From assembly GCF_001719615.1 (NCBI RefSeq), contig NZ_MDVX01000018.1:23097-87096 (forward strand): DNA of 64,000 nucleotides, written 5' to 3'. This stretch comes from Neptunicoccus sediminis (lineage in GTDB: Bacteria; Pseudomonadota; Alphaproteobacteria; Rhodobacterales; Rhodobacteraceae). The stretch's first letter is position 1. Each line of letters starts with the position of its first letter. Position numbers and translations under genes: made by a program. Positions 17,036 to 25,800 of the stretch are shown one piece after another. Under the pieces are notes generated by a model. It was not told where the DNA came from. It made no database searches and was given only the letters and a program-made list of their open reading frames with translations.

Positions 17036-17518
17036 TCATGGGGCGTTAACTTGCAATTCGACCCGCACGGGTTGGCCGTTGACGTGGATCGGGCTGTGTG
17101 AATTGGCGTTTAGCTCTACGGCAATTACGTGATCCCCCGGTGTCAGATCGTCAAGGTGGAACCAGTTGCCGTAAAGCCGCGCGCGTTTTACGCCGTCCAC
17201 ATAAATATGCGCATGGCCGGTGTTGGGGGTATCCGCTGCGTTCACAGCATCCGGCGTGAAGGTGAAGTTCTGCGTTGTCAGTTCCAGATTGAAGCCTGAA
17301 ACAGAATCGGGATGCAGCACCGCGCCAAGTGTCGGGGCCGTGCCGTCATCCGCCACGCTAAGAGCCTGCATCGCGCTGTGATCATGCGCTCCGGTCGCGC
17401 CGTGGCCGGTGGCATGGTCGTGCCCGTCCAATGTGATCCCCTGGGACGCCGCCCAGAGGAACCCGATGCCTGTTCCAAAGAACAGGCCAATGACGAGAAA
17501 GGCAATCGGATTGCGCAT
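17036..17518 (-). CDS. Membrane-anchored His-rich protein of the cbt operon
   Basis: 160 residues. One N-terminal membrane helix (PIAFLVIGLFFGTGIGFLWAA) is followed by a His-rich linker (DGHDHATGHGATGAHDHSAM, residues 31-50) and a periplasmic beta-rich domain ending GHAHIYVDGVKRARLYGNWF then HVIAVELNANSHSPI. The C-terminal part resembles the domain seen in DUF4399-like exported proteins, but I do not assign a family. It begins 4 nt after the cbtA stop, so it is the third gene of the riboswitch-controlled cobalt uptake operon. A periplasmic cobalt-collecting role is my inference from context and histidines. It is convergent with DUF1636. Confidence 0.72.
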   Translation of the reverse strand: MRNPIAFLVIGLFFGTGIGFLWAASQGITLDGHDHATGHGATGAHDHSAMQALSVADDGTAPTLGAVLHPDSVSGFNLELTTQNFTFTPDAVNAADTPNTGHAHIYVDGVKRARLYGNWFHLDDLTPGDHVIAVELNANSHSPIHVNGQPVRVELQVNAP

Positions 17519-17521
17519 GGC

Positions 17522-18199
17522 TCAGGCTTCCTTGTTCCAGAAATAGCCTGCGAGCATGCCAAGGATTGACCAGCTTGCCAAGCCCACGCCAAGCGCACGG
17601 GCTGCGAAATGTGCGGCGATTTCAGGGGGCACAGGACCGGTGAAAACATCCGGTTCGGGGGCGCCGATGATATGAGGCACCGCAAGACAGAGCAGTGCCA
17701 CCGCCCAGATTACCGGAGATCTTCCAAAGGCCACCAGCCACAGGCCAAGCGCGCTGAGCGCAACCGTGCCAAACCACCAGACCTGCCGTGCAGCCACATC
17801 CGCAGCAGCGGCACCGGGCAGTTCGGGGGGCAGACCCATCGCAGGGGCCAGTTGAACAGCAACGAAGCCGGCGATGCCCCAGAGAATACCCCTGCGCGGT
17901 GTGATTTCGTGGCCCTGTTCGCTGGCGAGTGCGATGCCAGCCACCAGCAGGAACGCATAGCCGGTGTAGATCACGGCGGTGAACAGGACGCTCAGCCCGT
18001 CGCGCAGGGGATCAAAGCCCGGCAGTTCCGTATGGGCAGGGGTTCCGGCACCCGATGTGCCGAAATGCTGCATCACGCCGCTTTCAAACAGTTCGGAGTG
18101 GAGCAGGAGGGGTTGGACAAGCAGGAACTGCAACAGGGCAGCGGCGAAAGCAGTGATAAATCCGGCGAAAATCGCCGTGGTCAGAATACGGGTCAGCAT
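17522..18199 (-). CDS. cbtA: CbtA cobalt transporter subunit
   Basis: 225 residues with five to six membrane helices: FAGFITAFAAALLQFLLVQPLLL at the N terminus, then FTAVIYTGYAFLLVAGIALA, GILWGIAGFVAVQLAP and two more. Conserved features are the signature LPPELPGAAAADVAARQVWW and the last-helix LASWSILGMLAGYFWN. CbtA with CbtB is a predicted cobalt transporter found under cobalamin riboswitch control. It lies 200 bp after cbtB, with a hairpin between them. Confidence 0.9.
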   Translation of the reverse strand: MLTRILTTAIFAGFITAFAAALLQFLLVQPLLLHSELFESGVMQHFGTSGAGTPAHTELPGFDPLRDGLSVLFTAVIYTGYAFLLVAGIALASEQGHEITPRRGILWGIAGFVAVQLAPAMGLPPELPGAAAADVAARQVWWFGTVALSALGLWLVAFGRSPVIWAVALLCLAVPHIIGAPEPDVFTGPVPPEIAAHFAARALGVGLASWSILGMLAGYFWNKEA

Positions 18200-18373
18200 A
18201 ATAAATCCATAGATGCCACAAGGATCGTCCCGCTCGGGATAATCCGCTTGCAGCTGTTACTGGAATCCGCAGACCGGCAGTACGCGCAGGACCAGAGGTT
18301 CACCGCGACGCATACACCGAAAGCCAGTACGCAATTGCGCGCTGGCTATCCTGTCGGATTGATGTTGTGAGTT

Positions 18374-18391
18374 GCGCCGGTGATCCGGCGC
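18374..18391 (-). promoter_or_regulatory. Hairpin between cbtB and cbtA
   Basis: A 7-bp perfect stem, GCGCCGG/CCGGCGC, with a 4-nt loop lies 10 nt after the cbtB stop. There is no T-run on the minus strand, so it is not a normal terminator. It may stabilise the cbtB end of the message or lower cbtA expression. The rest of the roughly 200-bp gap shows no gene. Confidence 0.55.
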
Positions 18392-18401
18392 CGCTGCACG
18401 C

Positions 18402-18584
18402 TTAGTGGCAGGGAAAGCCGGTGGCGTGACGCACATCATGGGCGGCATCGTGCAATGTGGTCGCCTGCACATGGCCTGCAATTGCGATCAGCCCTGCGCC
18501 GACAAAGGCGGCAAAGGCGATTGCAAGAATGTTGCTGCCAACGCGGGCTTGGGATTTTACTGCGACTTTTGCTTGAGTATTCAT
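18402..18584 (-). CDS. cbtB: CbtB cobalt transporter small subunit
   Basis: 60 residues from MNTQAKVAVKSQARVG, with AAGGAGACC upstream. One membrane helix (ILAIAFAAFVGAGLIAIAGHV) is followed by a histidine-bearing tail TTLHDAAHDVRHATGFPCH. CbtB proteins are single-helix peptides ending in such a His motif and are always encoded with CbtA. The riboswitch ends about 30 nt upstream. A longer frame up to 18620 would begin inside the riboswitch and is rejected. Confidence 0.9.
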   Translation of the reverse strand: MNTQAKVAVKSQARVGSNILAIAFAAFVGAGLIAIAGHVQATTLHDAAHDVRHATGFPCH

Positions 18585-18611
18585 ATATTGGTCTCCTTGT
18601 GCCGCCACTCC

Positions 18612-18795
18612 CGACAGCATGGGTTAAGGTCCGGTGCCGGGCTGGTCTCCTGACTCGCGGGTCGTAACGATTGTGCGGCCTTCCCGGAAACACCCAGTGG
18701 CTTGTTTGCACATCGCTCTCCGCACACAGTCGCGGGGGCGGTTGTGGCGTCGGGCCCCGGAGTTCGGTCCGCCCTGTCCACATTCCCAATTAATC
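18612..18795 (-). promoter_or_regulatory. Cobalamin (B12) riboswitch ahead of cbtB
   Basis: On the minus strand the conserved cobalamin boxes appear in order: GCCACTG followed by GGGAAGGC (18677-18701), then CGAGTCAGGAGACCAGCCC (about 18639-18657), which matches the B12 box consensus AGYCAGGAGACCNGCC. Flanking G/C-rich arms pair on either side. Cobalamin binding is expected to repress cbtBA and the His-rich gene when B12 is sufficient. Confidence 0.92.
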
Positions 18796-19039
18796 CCCGA
18801 CGCTTCGCGCCTTAGTGGGGAACCTTGCCCTTTCTTTTTGACCGCAATCGGGGGGGCAGGTCAAGCTGCTTTGCGACAGGATGGACGAAAGCTGCGGCAG
18901 CCCGCGCCATACCGGTCCCGCATTGGCAATATATTGTGGATAACTTTGACGGGCGGCCCAAATGCAGGGGAAGGCGGTTGACTCGAAAGCCGCCGTTCCA
19001 GATTTTGGCGGTTCATAAAGAATCAACAAGGCTGGCCCG

Positions 19040-22000
19040 TTGCAGTTTTCCAAAATCCGTCTGACCGGCTTCAAAAGCTTCGTGGACCCGACCGAGTTAA
19101 TCATCTCGGACGGGCTGACGGGGGTTGTGGGGCCGAACGGCTGCGGCAAATCCAATCTGCTGGAAGCCTTGCGCTGGGTTATGGGGGAAAACCGTCCGAC
19201 CGCCATGCGGGGCGGTGGCATGGAGGATGTGATCTTTGCGGGTGCGGCCTCCCGTCCGGCGCGTAATTTTGCAGAAGTGATGCTGACGCTCGACAACAAA
19301 GAGCGGCTTGCACCGGCGGCCTTTAATGACGCGGACACGCTGGAGGTGGTGCGCCGGATCACGCGGGATGCGGGATCGGCCTATAAGACCAACGGCAAGG
19401 AAGCCCGTGCGCGGGACGTGCAGATGCTGTTTGCCGATGCCTCTACCGGTGCGCACAGCCCTGCACTGGTACGGCAGGGGCAGATTTCCGAACTGATCAA
19501 CGCCAAACCCAAAAGCCGCCGCCGTGTGCTGGAAGAGGCTGCGGGGATTTCCGGACTGTACCAGCGCCGCCACGAGGCAGAACTGAAGCTGAACGGGGCG
19601 GAAAGCAACCTTGCGCGGCTTGACGACGTCATTGAACAACTCGACAGCCAGTTGAACGCGCTGGCACGACAGGCGCGGCAGGCGGCACGGTATCGCGCCA
19701 TTCTGGAAGAGCTGCGCCAGTCCGAAGGGCTGCTGCTTTATCGTCGCTGGCGCGAGGCGGACCAGTCGCTTGCCAAGGCAGTGGAACAATTGCAACAGGC
19801 GACACAGCTTGCAGCGGCAGGGCAGGGCGGTGCGGCCAAGGCTGCGGCGCTGCGCAAGGAACTTGAAGGCAAGGTGCCGCCGTTGCGCGAAGAAGAAACC
19901 GTCGCGGGGGCCATCTTGCAACGGCTGAGCGCAGAGCGGGATGCGCTCGGGGATCAGGAGAGCCGTGCGCGGGCGACGATTGAAACCTTGCAAAACCGGA
20001 TCGAACAGCTTGGCAAGGATATTGACCGCGAAACCGGCCTGAACCGCGATGCGGAAGAAACCATCAAGCGGCTCGACTGGGAGCAGGAGGCCCTGCTTAA
20101 AGCGTCTGAAGGGCAGGAAGAACGGATCGAAACAGCAGCAGCCGAGGCCAAAACCGCTGCGGCTGTGATGCAGGAAAAAGAGGCGGATCTGGACCGGCAC
20201 ACCGAAGACGTGGCCCGTCTTGCGGCCCGTCACCAGTCTGCCCACCGTCTGTTGCAGGACGTGCGCGGCGCACAGAAAAAACGTGAAGAACAGGCGGAAA
20301 CCGCCGCCCAAGCAGTGACCAAGGCCAAAGAGGGTCTGGCACAGGCCGAGGCGCGTTTGTCCGAAGCCAGCAAAACCCATAGCGTGGCACAGGAAGCGGC
20401 TTTGCGGGCTGAAGCACGGTTGGGCGAAATCGAAATCCGCCGCGCCGAGGAACAAGCCCGCGACAGCGATGCCCGCGCCGCCCTGTCCGAAGCTGAAGGG
20501 GAGGCGAATGCCCTGAACGCCGAAGTGGGCGCTTTGGAGCGGGTGATCGCGCGGGACCAGTCGGGCGGTGCGCAATTGCTGGACGAGGTTCGTGCGCGCA
20601 AGGGCTATGAGGCGGCGCTGGGGGCGTCGCTTGCGGATGATCTGAAGGCTCCGGTTGTGGGGCCCGCGGGTGTGTCCGGTTGGGCGCAAATGCCCGATTA
20701 CGAAGCTGCCGCCGCGCTGCCGCAAGGGGCAAACCCGCTGGCGGAATACGTGACTGCGCCCGATGTTCTGTCGCGCCGTTTGTCGCAAACCGGCGTTGTC
20801 GCGCGGGAGCAGGGCGCGGCCTTGCAGGGCGCGTTAAAACCGGGCCAGCGGTTGGTGAGCGTCGAGGGCGATCTGTGGCGTTGGGACGGCTACCGTGCGG
20901 GTGCCGATGACGCGCCGACGGCGGCAGCTTTGCGGTTGCAACAGGTCAACAGGCTCGAAGATCTGCGCGAGTCCCATCAGTCTGCCGCGCAAGCTGCTGC
21001 CACCGCGCGGGAGGTATTTGAAACCGCCCATGCCGCGTTGCAAGACACAATTGCCGCCGATCAGGAAGCCCGCCGCGCCCGCAAGGTAGCGGATGAAACC
21101 GCCAACAGCGCCACCCGCGCCATGAGCCGCGCCGAGGCAGATCGTGATATGCTGTCAGGGCGTGTCGAAACCCTGACCCAGACGCTGGCCCGTTTGCAGG
21201 AAGAAGCCCTGGCCGCGACCACAGCCGTGAAAGAGGCCGAAGCCGCCGTGCGCGAACTTGGCGATCTAGATGCGGCGCGGGAAACGGTTGAGGCATTAAA
21301 GGTAGCGGTTGAGGCGGCGCGGATGACCATGCTGACCAAGCGCAGCATCCACGACGAACAGCGCCGTGACGGCGAGGCGCGGGTCAAGCGCCGTCAGGAG
21401 ATCACACAAGAAGTCAGCGGCTGGCGGCACCGTCTGGAAACCGCAGAGGCCCGTATTGCAGAGCTTGCCAGCCGCAAGGAAACCTCCGAGCAGGAGCTGA
21501 AAGACGCTACAGCAGCGCCGGACGAAATCCGCGCCAAGCGCGAAGAACTGGGCCGCGAGATCGAAAAGGCGCAGGAGCGGGTAAAGGCCGCGTCTGACGC
21601 GCTGGCGGTGGCGGAAACCAACTTGCGACAGGCCGAACAGGGCGAGCGGGACGCCGAGAGAGCCGCTTCCGAGGCCCGCGAAGCCCGCGCCCGTGCCGAT
21701 GCCGTTGCCGACTCAGCCCGCGTTCAGGTGGACACCGCTGCGGATCGTATCCGCGAGGAGTTGGAAATCTCGCCAGAAAGATTGCTGGAACGTTTGCAGG
21801 CCGATCCCGAAGACATGCCCCCCGTGCAGATGATCGAAAACGATGTGGCCCGCTTGCGCCGCCAGCGGGATTCCCTTGGTGCGGTGAACCTGCGGGCTGA
21901 AGAGGACGCCAAAGAAGTGACCGAAGAGCGGGACACGCTGGTCACGGAAAAGGCCGATCTGGAAGAGGCAATCAAGACCCTGCGCTCTGGCATTGCCAGC

Positions 22001-22495
22001 CTGAACAGGGAAGGGCGCGAACGGCTTCTGGCTGCCTTTGACGAGGTAAACAGCAATTTCTCCCTGTTGTTCAAACATCTGTTTGGCGGCGGCGATGCCA
22101 ATCTCGTTCTTGTCGAAAGCGACGATCCGCTGGAGGCAGGGCTGGAGATCATGTGCCAGCCCCCCGGCAAAAAGCTGAGCACCCTAAGCCTGCTGTCCGG
22201 CGGCGAGCAGACGCTAACCGCGCTGTCCCTGATCTTTGCGGTGTTTCTGGCCAATCCGTCACCGATCTGTGTGCTGGACGAGGTGGACGCGCCGCTGGAT
22301 GATGCCAATGTGACGCGCTTTTGTGACCTGCTGGATGAAATGACCCGCCGCACCGATACGCGGTTCCTGATCATCACCCACCACGCCGTCACCATGAGCC
22401 GGATGGACCGGCTGTTTGGTGTCACAATGGCGGAGCTTGGTGTCAGCCAGTTGGTGAGTGTCGATCTGCAACAGGCTGAACGTCTGGTGGGGTGA
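19040..22495 (+). CDS. smc: Chromosome segregation protein SMC
   Basis: 1151 residues. The N-terminal ATPase half has the Walker A motif GPNGCGKSNLLEALRWVMGE near residue 31. Two long coiled-coil arms (about 165-500 and 640-1000, rich in Ala, Glu, Arg) flank a hinge near 510-620 (AAALPQGANPLAEYV). The C-terminal half has the signature LSGGEQTLTALSLIFAV and Walker B PICVLDEVDAPLDDANV. It loads with ScpAB near the origin and compacts the chromosome. The start is TTG (MQFSKIRLTGFKSFVDPTE), the normal family N terminus; no strong ribosome site precedes it. The 250 bp upstream shows no gene. Confidence 0.97.
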   Translation: MQFSKIRLTGFKSFVDPTELIISDGLTGVVGPNGCGKSNLLEALRWVMGENRPTAMRGGGMEDVIFAGAASRPARNFAEVMLTLDNKERLAPAAFNDADTLEVVRRITRDAGSAYKTNGKEARARDVQMLFADASTGAHSPALVRQGQISELINAKPKSRRRVLEEAAGISGLYQRRHEAELKLNGAESNLARLDDVIEQLDSQLNALARQARQAARYRAILEELRQSEGLLLYRRWREADQSLAKAVEQLQQATQLAAAGQGGAAKAAALRKELEGKVPPLREEETVAGAILQRLSAERDALGDQESRARATIETLQNRIEQLGKDIDRETGLNRDAEETIKRLDWEQEALLKASEGQEERIETAAAEAKTAAAVMQEKEADLDRHTEDVARLAARHQSAHRLLQDVRGAQKKREEQAETAAQAVTKAKEGLAQAEARLSEASKTHSVAQEAALRAEARLGEIEIRRAEEQARDSDARAALSEAEGEANALNAEVGALERVIARDQSGGAQLLDEVRARKGYEAALGASLADDLKAPVVGPAGVSGWAQMPDYEAAAALPQGANPLAEYVTAPDVLSRRLSQTGVVAREQGAALQGALKPGQRLVSVEGDLWRWDGYRAGADDAPTAAALRLQQVNRLEDLRESHQSAAQAAATAREVFETAHAALQDTIAADQEARRARKVADETANSATRAMSRAEADRDMLSGRVETLTQTLARLQEEALAATTAVKEAEAAVRELGDLDAARETVEALKVAVEAARMTMLTKRSIHDEQRRDGEARVKRRQEITQEVSGWRHRLETAEARIAELASRKETSEQELKDATAAPDEIRAKREELGREIEKAQERVKAASDALAVAETNLRQAEQGERDAERAASEAREARARADAVADSARVQVDTAADRIREELEISPERLLERLQADPEDMPPVQMIENDVARLRRQRDSLGAVNLRAEEDAKEVTEERDTLVTEKADLEEAIKTLRSGIASLNREGRERLLAAFDEVNSNFSLLFKHLFGGGDANLVLVESDDPLEAGLEIMCQPPGKKLSTLSLLSGGEQTLTALSLIFAVFLANPSPICVLDEVDAPLDDANVTRFCDLLDEMTRRTDTRFLIITHHAVTMSRMDRLFGVTMAELGVSQLVSVDLQQAERLVG

Positions 22496-22579
22496 CAGGG
22501 CGCGTGTCGTTCTGATCGCCCTTGCAGTGGCCGCAGAGATAGACTCTAATTTGGCCAGCCACCAATACAGGAGCCGGCC

Positions 22580-23995
22580 ATTTTCAGCAGCGTAACCCTT
22601 TCGCAAGCCAAAGCGCAGACATGGGATGTAATCATCGCAGGCTCAAGCTTTGCGGCGATGTTCTTTCTGCGCGGCCTGCCCGAAAACCTGCGGGTTCTGG
22701 TGGTGGAAAAAGGCAGCATCCAGCCCCACGCCGACCAGTTGCAGCAGGGTATCCTTGTGGATGAGGAAATTCCCGTCGATAACCGTTCCGGCTATCGCAA
22801 GCACTGGAAGGCGCATACGCTGTTCGGGGGCAATTCAAACTGCTGGTGGGCCTGCACGCCGCGATTTCACCCCAATGATTTCCGGCTGAACAGTCTATAC
22901 GGTGTCGGGATGGACTGGCCTTTGGGCTATGACGAATTGGAGCCGCTTTACGGCGAAGTGGAACAGCTGATGGAAATCTCCGGCGGGGGATCGGATCATA
23001 TCCTGCCCCGCAGCACGGCCTTCCCGTTTCCGCCCCACGCCCCGAGCCGGACAGATATGGCGTTGCAGGCTCATTCGCGCAACTGGTTTGCCCAGCCGAG
23101 TGCCCGTTCAAATGGCGGGCGGCGGGCGCAGTGCTGTGTGAACGGGATTTGCAATCTATGTCCGGTAAATGCGAAATTCTCGGTCCCAAACAGCGTTGAT
23201 CTGTTTGCCCGTGAAGGCGTCTTTCTGTTGCTGGACAGTGAGGTTCGGGCCGTTGATCTGGCCGGATCGGTGGCAAAAGGGGTTCTGGTGCGTGATCCGA
23301 AAGGTGCTGAACATCTGTTGAAAGGCGATCTGGTGGCATTGGGGACCAATGCAATCTGGAATGCGGGCATCCTGCTGCGATCGGGTGTGCGATCTGCTGC
23401 GCTGGGCCGGTATCTGCACGAACAGGTTGCGGTGACGGTTTTGCTGGACCTCGGAGCGGGGCAAAGGAACTATTACGGTGGCACGTCGATTACCGGACAC
23501 GGTTACGATCTTTATGACGGGGCGCATAGGTCGGACTACGGCGCGATACTGATGGAGAACCACAACGCCCCCGCTGCGCTACGGGCCGAGCCGGGGCGCT
23601 GGACAGAACGGATGCTCCTGAAACTGATTGCCGAGGATTTGCCCGTTGCCGACAACCGCGTGGTGTTGCGGGACGGCGAAGTCGTGACAGAATGGGGCGG
23701 GCATACAGACTACGGGTTCAAGGCGCTGGATGCGGCGGTAGCGAAACTGCCGGACATCCTGCCGTTTGACATCGAAGGACAGGTCGTCAGCCCGCGACTG
23801 ATTTCAGAGGATCATATTCAGGGGACGCACCGGATGGGCGTTAATCCGGCGGACTCGGTGGTTGATCCGGAGTTAAAATGTCACGGCGTGCGCAACCTGC
23901 TGGCGCTCGGGGCGGGGGCCTTCCCGACCGGACCGGCGGCGAACCCGACTCTGACCCTGTCGGCCCTGTCCTTGCGTGCGGGGAGGGCGGTGTGA
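22580..23995 (+). CDS. GMC-type FAD oxidoreductase with a probable ATT start
   Basis: 471 residues if translation begins at ATT 22580. The Rossmann FAD motif is DVIIAGSSFAAMFFLRGL near residue 16, and the GMC features GGNSNCWWACTPRFHPNDF (near 95) and EDHIQGTHRMGVNPADS plus TGPAANPTLTLSALSL at the end are clear. A cysteine cluster CCVNGICNLCP near residue 175 is unusual and could bind a metal or form disulfides. The frame is open from the stop at 22547, but that stretch has no ATG, GTG, TTG or CTG. AGGAG at 22569-22573 is 6 nt before ATT. The first ATG (22658) would remove the FAD motif. The substrate, an alcohol or sugar, is unknown. Its stop overlaps the next ATG. Confidence 0.8.
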   Translation: MFSSVTLSQAKAQTWDVIIAGSSFAAMFFLRGLPENLRVLVVEKGSIQPHADQLQQGILVDEEIPVDNRSGYRKHWKAHTLFGGNSNCWWACTPRFHPNDFRLNSLYGVGMDWPLGYDELEPLYGEVEQLMEISGGGSDHILPRSTAFPFPPHAPSRTDMALQAHSRNWFAQPSARSNGGRRAQCCVNGICNLCPVNAKFSVPNSVDLFAREGVFLLLDSEVRAVDLAGSVAKGVLVRDPKGAEHLLKGDLVALGTNAIWNAGILLRSGVRSAALGRYLHEQVAVTVLLDLGAGQRNYYGGTSITGHGYDLYDGAHRSDYGAILMENHNAPAALRAEPGRWTERMLLKLIAEDLPVADNRVVLRDGEVVTEWGGHTDYGFKALDAAVAKLPDILPFDIEGQVVSPRLISEDHIQGTHRMGVNPADSVVDPELKCHGVRNLLALGAGAFPTGPAANPTLTLSALSLRAGRAV

Positions 23996-24423
23996 TGAGT
24001 GTCTCTCGCAGAACCCTTTTGCTGTCCGGTGGGGCTGTCGTCGCTGCCGCAGGGCTTGCAGCTTTCACCTTTCGCCCGCAAGGGTTTGTTGAAATCGGAC
24101 GCGCAGCGCTGCGGCGGGTTTACGGGCGAAATCTGCCGTCCGAGGTCGTTGAACCGTTTCTTGCCGAAGCAGATGCATTTTTGCGCAGAGAGACCAAACT
24201 GCCTTCTGCGCAAACGCTCTATTCCATGGATGGGGTCTTTGGCTTGCCCGAAGGCTATGACGGCGCGGACTGGATTGAGGCCTTTATGATCCACCGTTTC
24301 GCCATGTCGAGCACTGTCATTGCTGCGGGAGAAACAGGCGAGCCGGTGGAGTATACCGGCTTTTTCGACCCTCATGGTGCGCCCTGTTCCAATCAGCTTT
24401 CGGCCTTTAACGCGCCGCTTTAG
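23995..24423 (+). CDS. Tat-signal small subunit partner of the GMC oxidoreductase
   Basis: 142 residues from MSVSRRTLLLSGGAVVAAAG, a twin-arginine signal with RR at 5-6 and a hydrophobic stretch after it. The remainder (LPSEVVEPFLAEADAFLRRE and a short C-terminal region) has no family I can name, but size, signal and position match the small subunits of membrane-bound gluconate/sorbitol-type dehydrogenases. The ATG overlaps the GMC stop (TGATG), so they are made in equal amounts. The GMC protein has no signal of its own, so it is probably carried out by this partner. The 3' end overlaps the convergent transglycosylase gene by 4 nt. Confidence 0.65.
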   Translation: MSVSRRTLLLSGGAVVAAAGLAAFTFRPQGFVEIGRAALRRVYGRNLPSEVVEPFLAEADAFLRRETKLPSAQTLYSMDGVFGLPEGYDGADWIEAFMIHRFAMSSTVIAAGETGEPVEYTGFFDPHGAPCSNQLSAFNAPL

Positions 24424-25592
24424 AGCTTTGAGAGCAATCCGGTGGTGGGCCAAGCGTCTGCAGGAAGACCAAGGCGGATTTGTTCCTGACGCACGGCATC
24501 GCGGGTTTTCGCCCCCAGTATTCCGTCTACTTTGCCCACGTCATACCCGCGCGCCTTCAGCTTTTTCTGAAGGGATTTCATCTGGCTATCAGACAGACCC
24601 GGCTCGGGGGAGCCTTCGTCAAAACGCGGTGCGCCGGCAAGGCGGGTCGCGAAATAGGCAGCGGTGGTCACATAGACCAGCGACTGGTTCCATTCGAGAT
24701 AAACCTTAAAGTTCGGCAGGGCCAGAAACGCCGGACCTTTGCGGCCCTGCGGCAGCAACAGAGAGGCTTGCAAGCTGCCGTTTGGCATGGTCACGCCGCG
24801 CGCTTTGACACCTGCGGCGGCCCATTCAGACACGCTGCGGCTGGTGTGCAGGCCGGTCTGCGCCCAATCGAGCGTTTGGGGCACGGTGACTTCGACCAGC
24901 CACGGTTCGTTCGGGCGCCATCCGTGGTGGGAAATCACATTGGCACCGGACATCAGCGCATCCGCGGCGGAGGTTTTCAGAGACACATGCCCGTCACCAT
25001 CCCCGTCTACCCCCCGTTCGATTATGTCCTTGGGCAGCATCTGCACCATGCCGATTTCCCCCGCCCAAGCGCCTGTGGTCTTGGCAGGCGAGAAATCTCC
25101 CCGTTCAAACAGGGTCAGGGCTGCGAAAATCTGCGGACGGAACAGTTCGGGGCGGCGGCAGTCGTGACTAAGGGTGAGGAGCGCGTTCAGCGTGTTAAAA
25201 TCCCCCTGCACCGCGCCGAAATCGGTCTCCAGCGCCCAGAACGCCAGCATGACAGCCGGATCAACCCCGTAGGTTTTCTGGATGCGGTCAAACACAGAGG
25301 CATATTTCTGGCGGTTCGCCTTACCTTTGGCCATGCGGTTTGCACTGATGACCCGTTTGGCGAAATCGGTGAAGTCCAGTTTGAACACGCCCTGCGCACG
25401 ATCCGCAGAAATCACCTTCTGATCCTGCCGCGCATGGGCCAGAAACTGATCCACCTTGGCGGGATTGTGACCCTTGGCGACGGCTTCTTCTTTGACGCCA
25501 GAGAGAAAACTGCTGAACGAACCGCCACAGGACTGGGCAAAAACAGGGGTGACGAGGGTTGAGATCAGCGCGGTTGCCAAAAGGTATTTCAT
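24420..25592 (-). CDS. Lytic murein transglycosylase (MltB/SltB family)
   Basis: 390 residues. The signal peptide is MKYLLATALISTLVTPVFAQS. The catalytic domain includes the glutamate in FWALETDFGAVQGDFNTLNALLTL, GEIGMVQMLPKDIIERGVDGDGDG and SAADALMSGANVISHHGW. The C-terminal peptidoglycan-binding domain (about 325-385) has SLQKKLKARGYDVGKVDGILG. It cleaves the MurNAc-GlcNAc bond to form 1,6-anhydroMurNAc in the periplasm. The start at 25592 is preferred to 25604, which would add MDCF before the signal, but the choice is not firm. Confidence 0.93.
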   Translation of the reverse strand: MKYLLATALISTLVTPVFAQSCGGSFSSFLSGVKEEAVAKGHNPAKVDQFLAHARQDQKVISADRAQGVFKLDFTDFAKRVISANRMAKGKANRQKYASVFDRIQKTYGVDPAVMLAFWALETDFGAVQGDFNTLNALLTLSHDCRRPELFRPQIFAALTLFERGDFSPAKTTGAWAGEIGMVQMLPKDIIERGVDGDGDGHVSLKTSAADALMSGANVISHHGWRPNEPWLVEVTVPQTLDWAQTGLHTSRSVSEWAAAGVKARGVTMPNGSLQASLLLPQGRKGPAFLALPNFKVYLEWNQSLVYVTTAAYFATRLAGAPRFDEGSPEPGLSDSQMKSLQKKLKARGYDVGKVDGILGAKTRDAVRQEQIRLGLPADAWPTTGLLSKL

Positions 25593-25800
25593 AAAGCAGT
25601 CCATCCTGTAACGGGTGAGAATTTGACGCGAAGGAACACAGGCACCCCCCGCAACGCAAGCACAATCGCACTGCGCGGCATCTGTCGGCAAAAGACAGCA
25701 AAGCAGCAGGCAGGGGCATCACTTTGTGCGTTTCAGCCTTGAACTTTCCCTTGCGGCATCCCTAACTGTAATCAAACGAACCAAATCACAGGAGAAGACC

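Noticed and set aside
19097..20788. 563-codon minus-strand frame opposite smc
   Set aside because: Antisense shadow of the coiled-coil arm; composition is that of reversed Ala/Glu/Arg codons with no family likeness.
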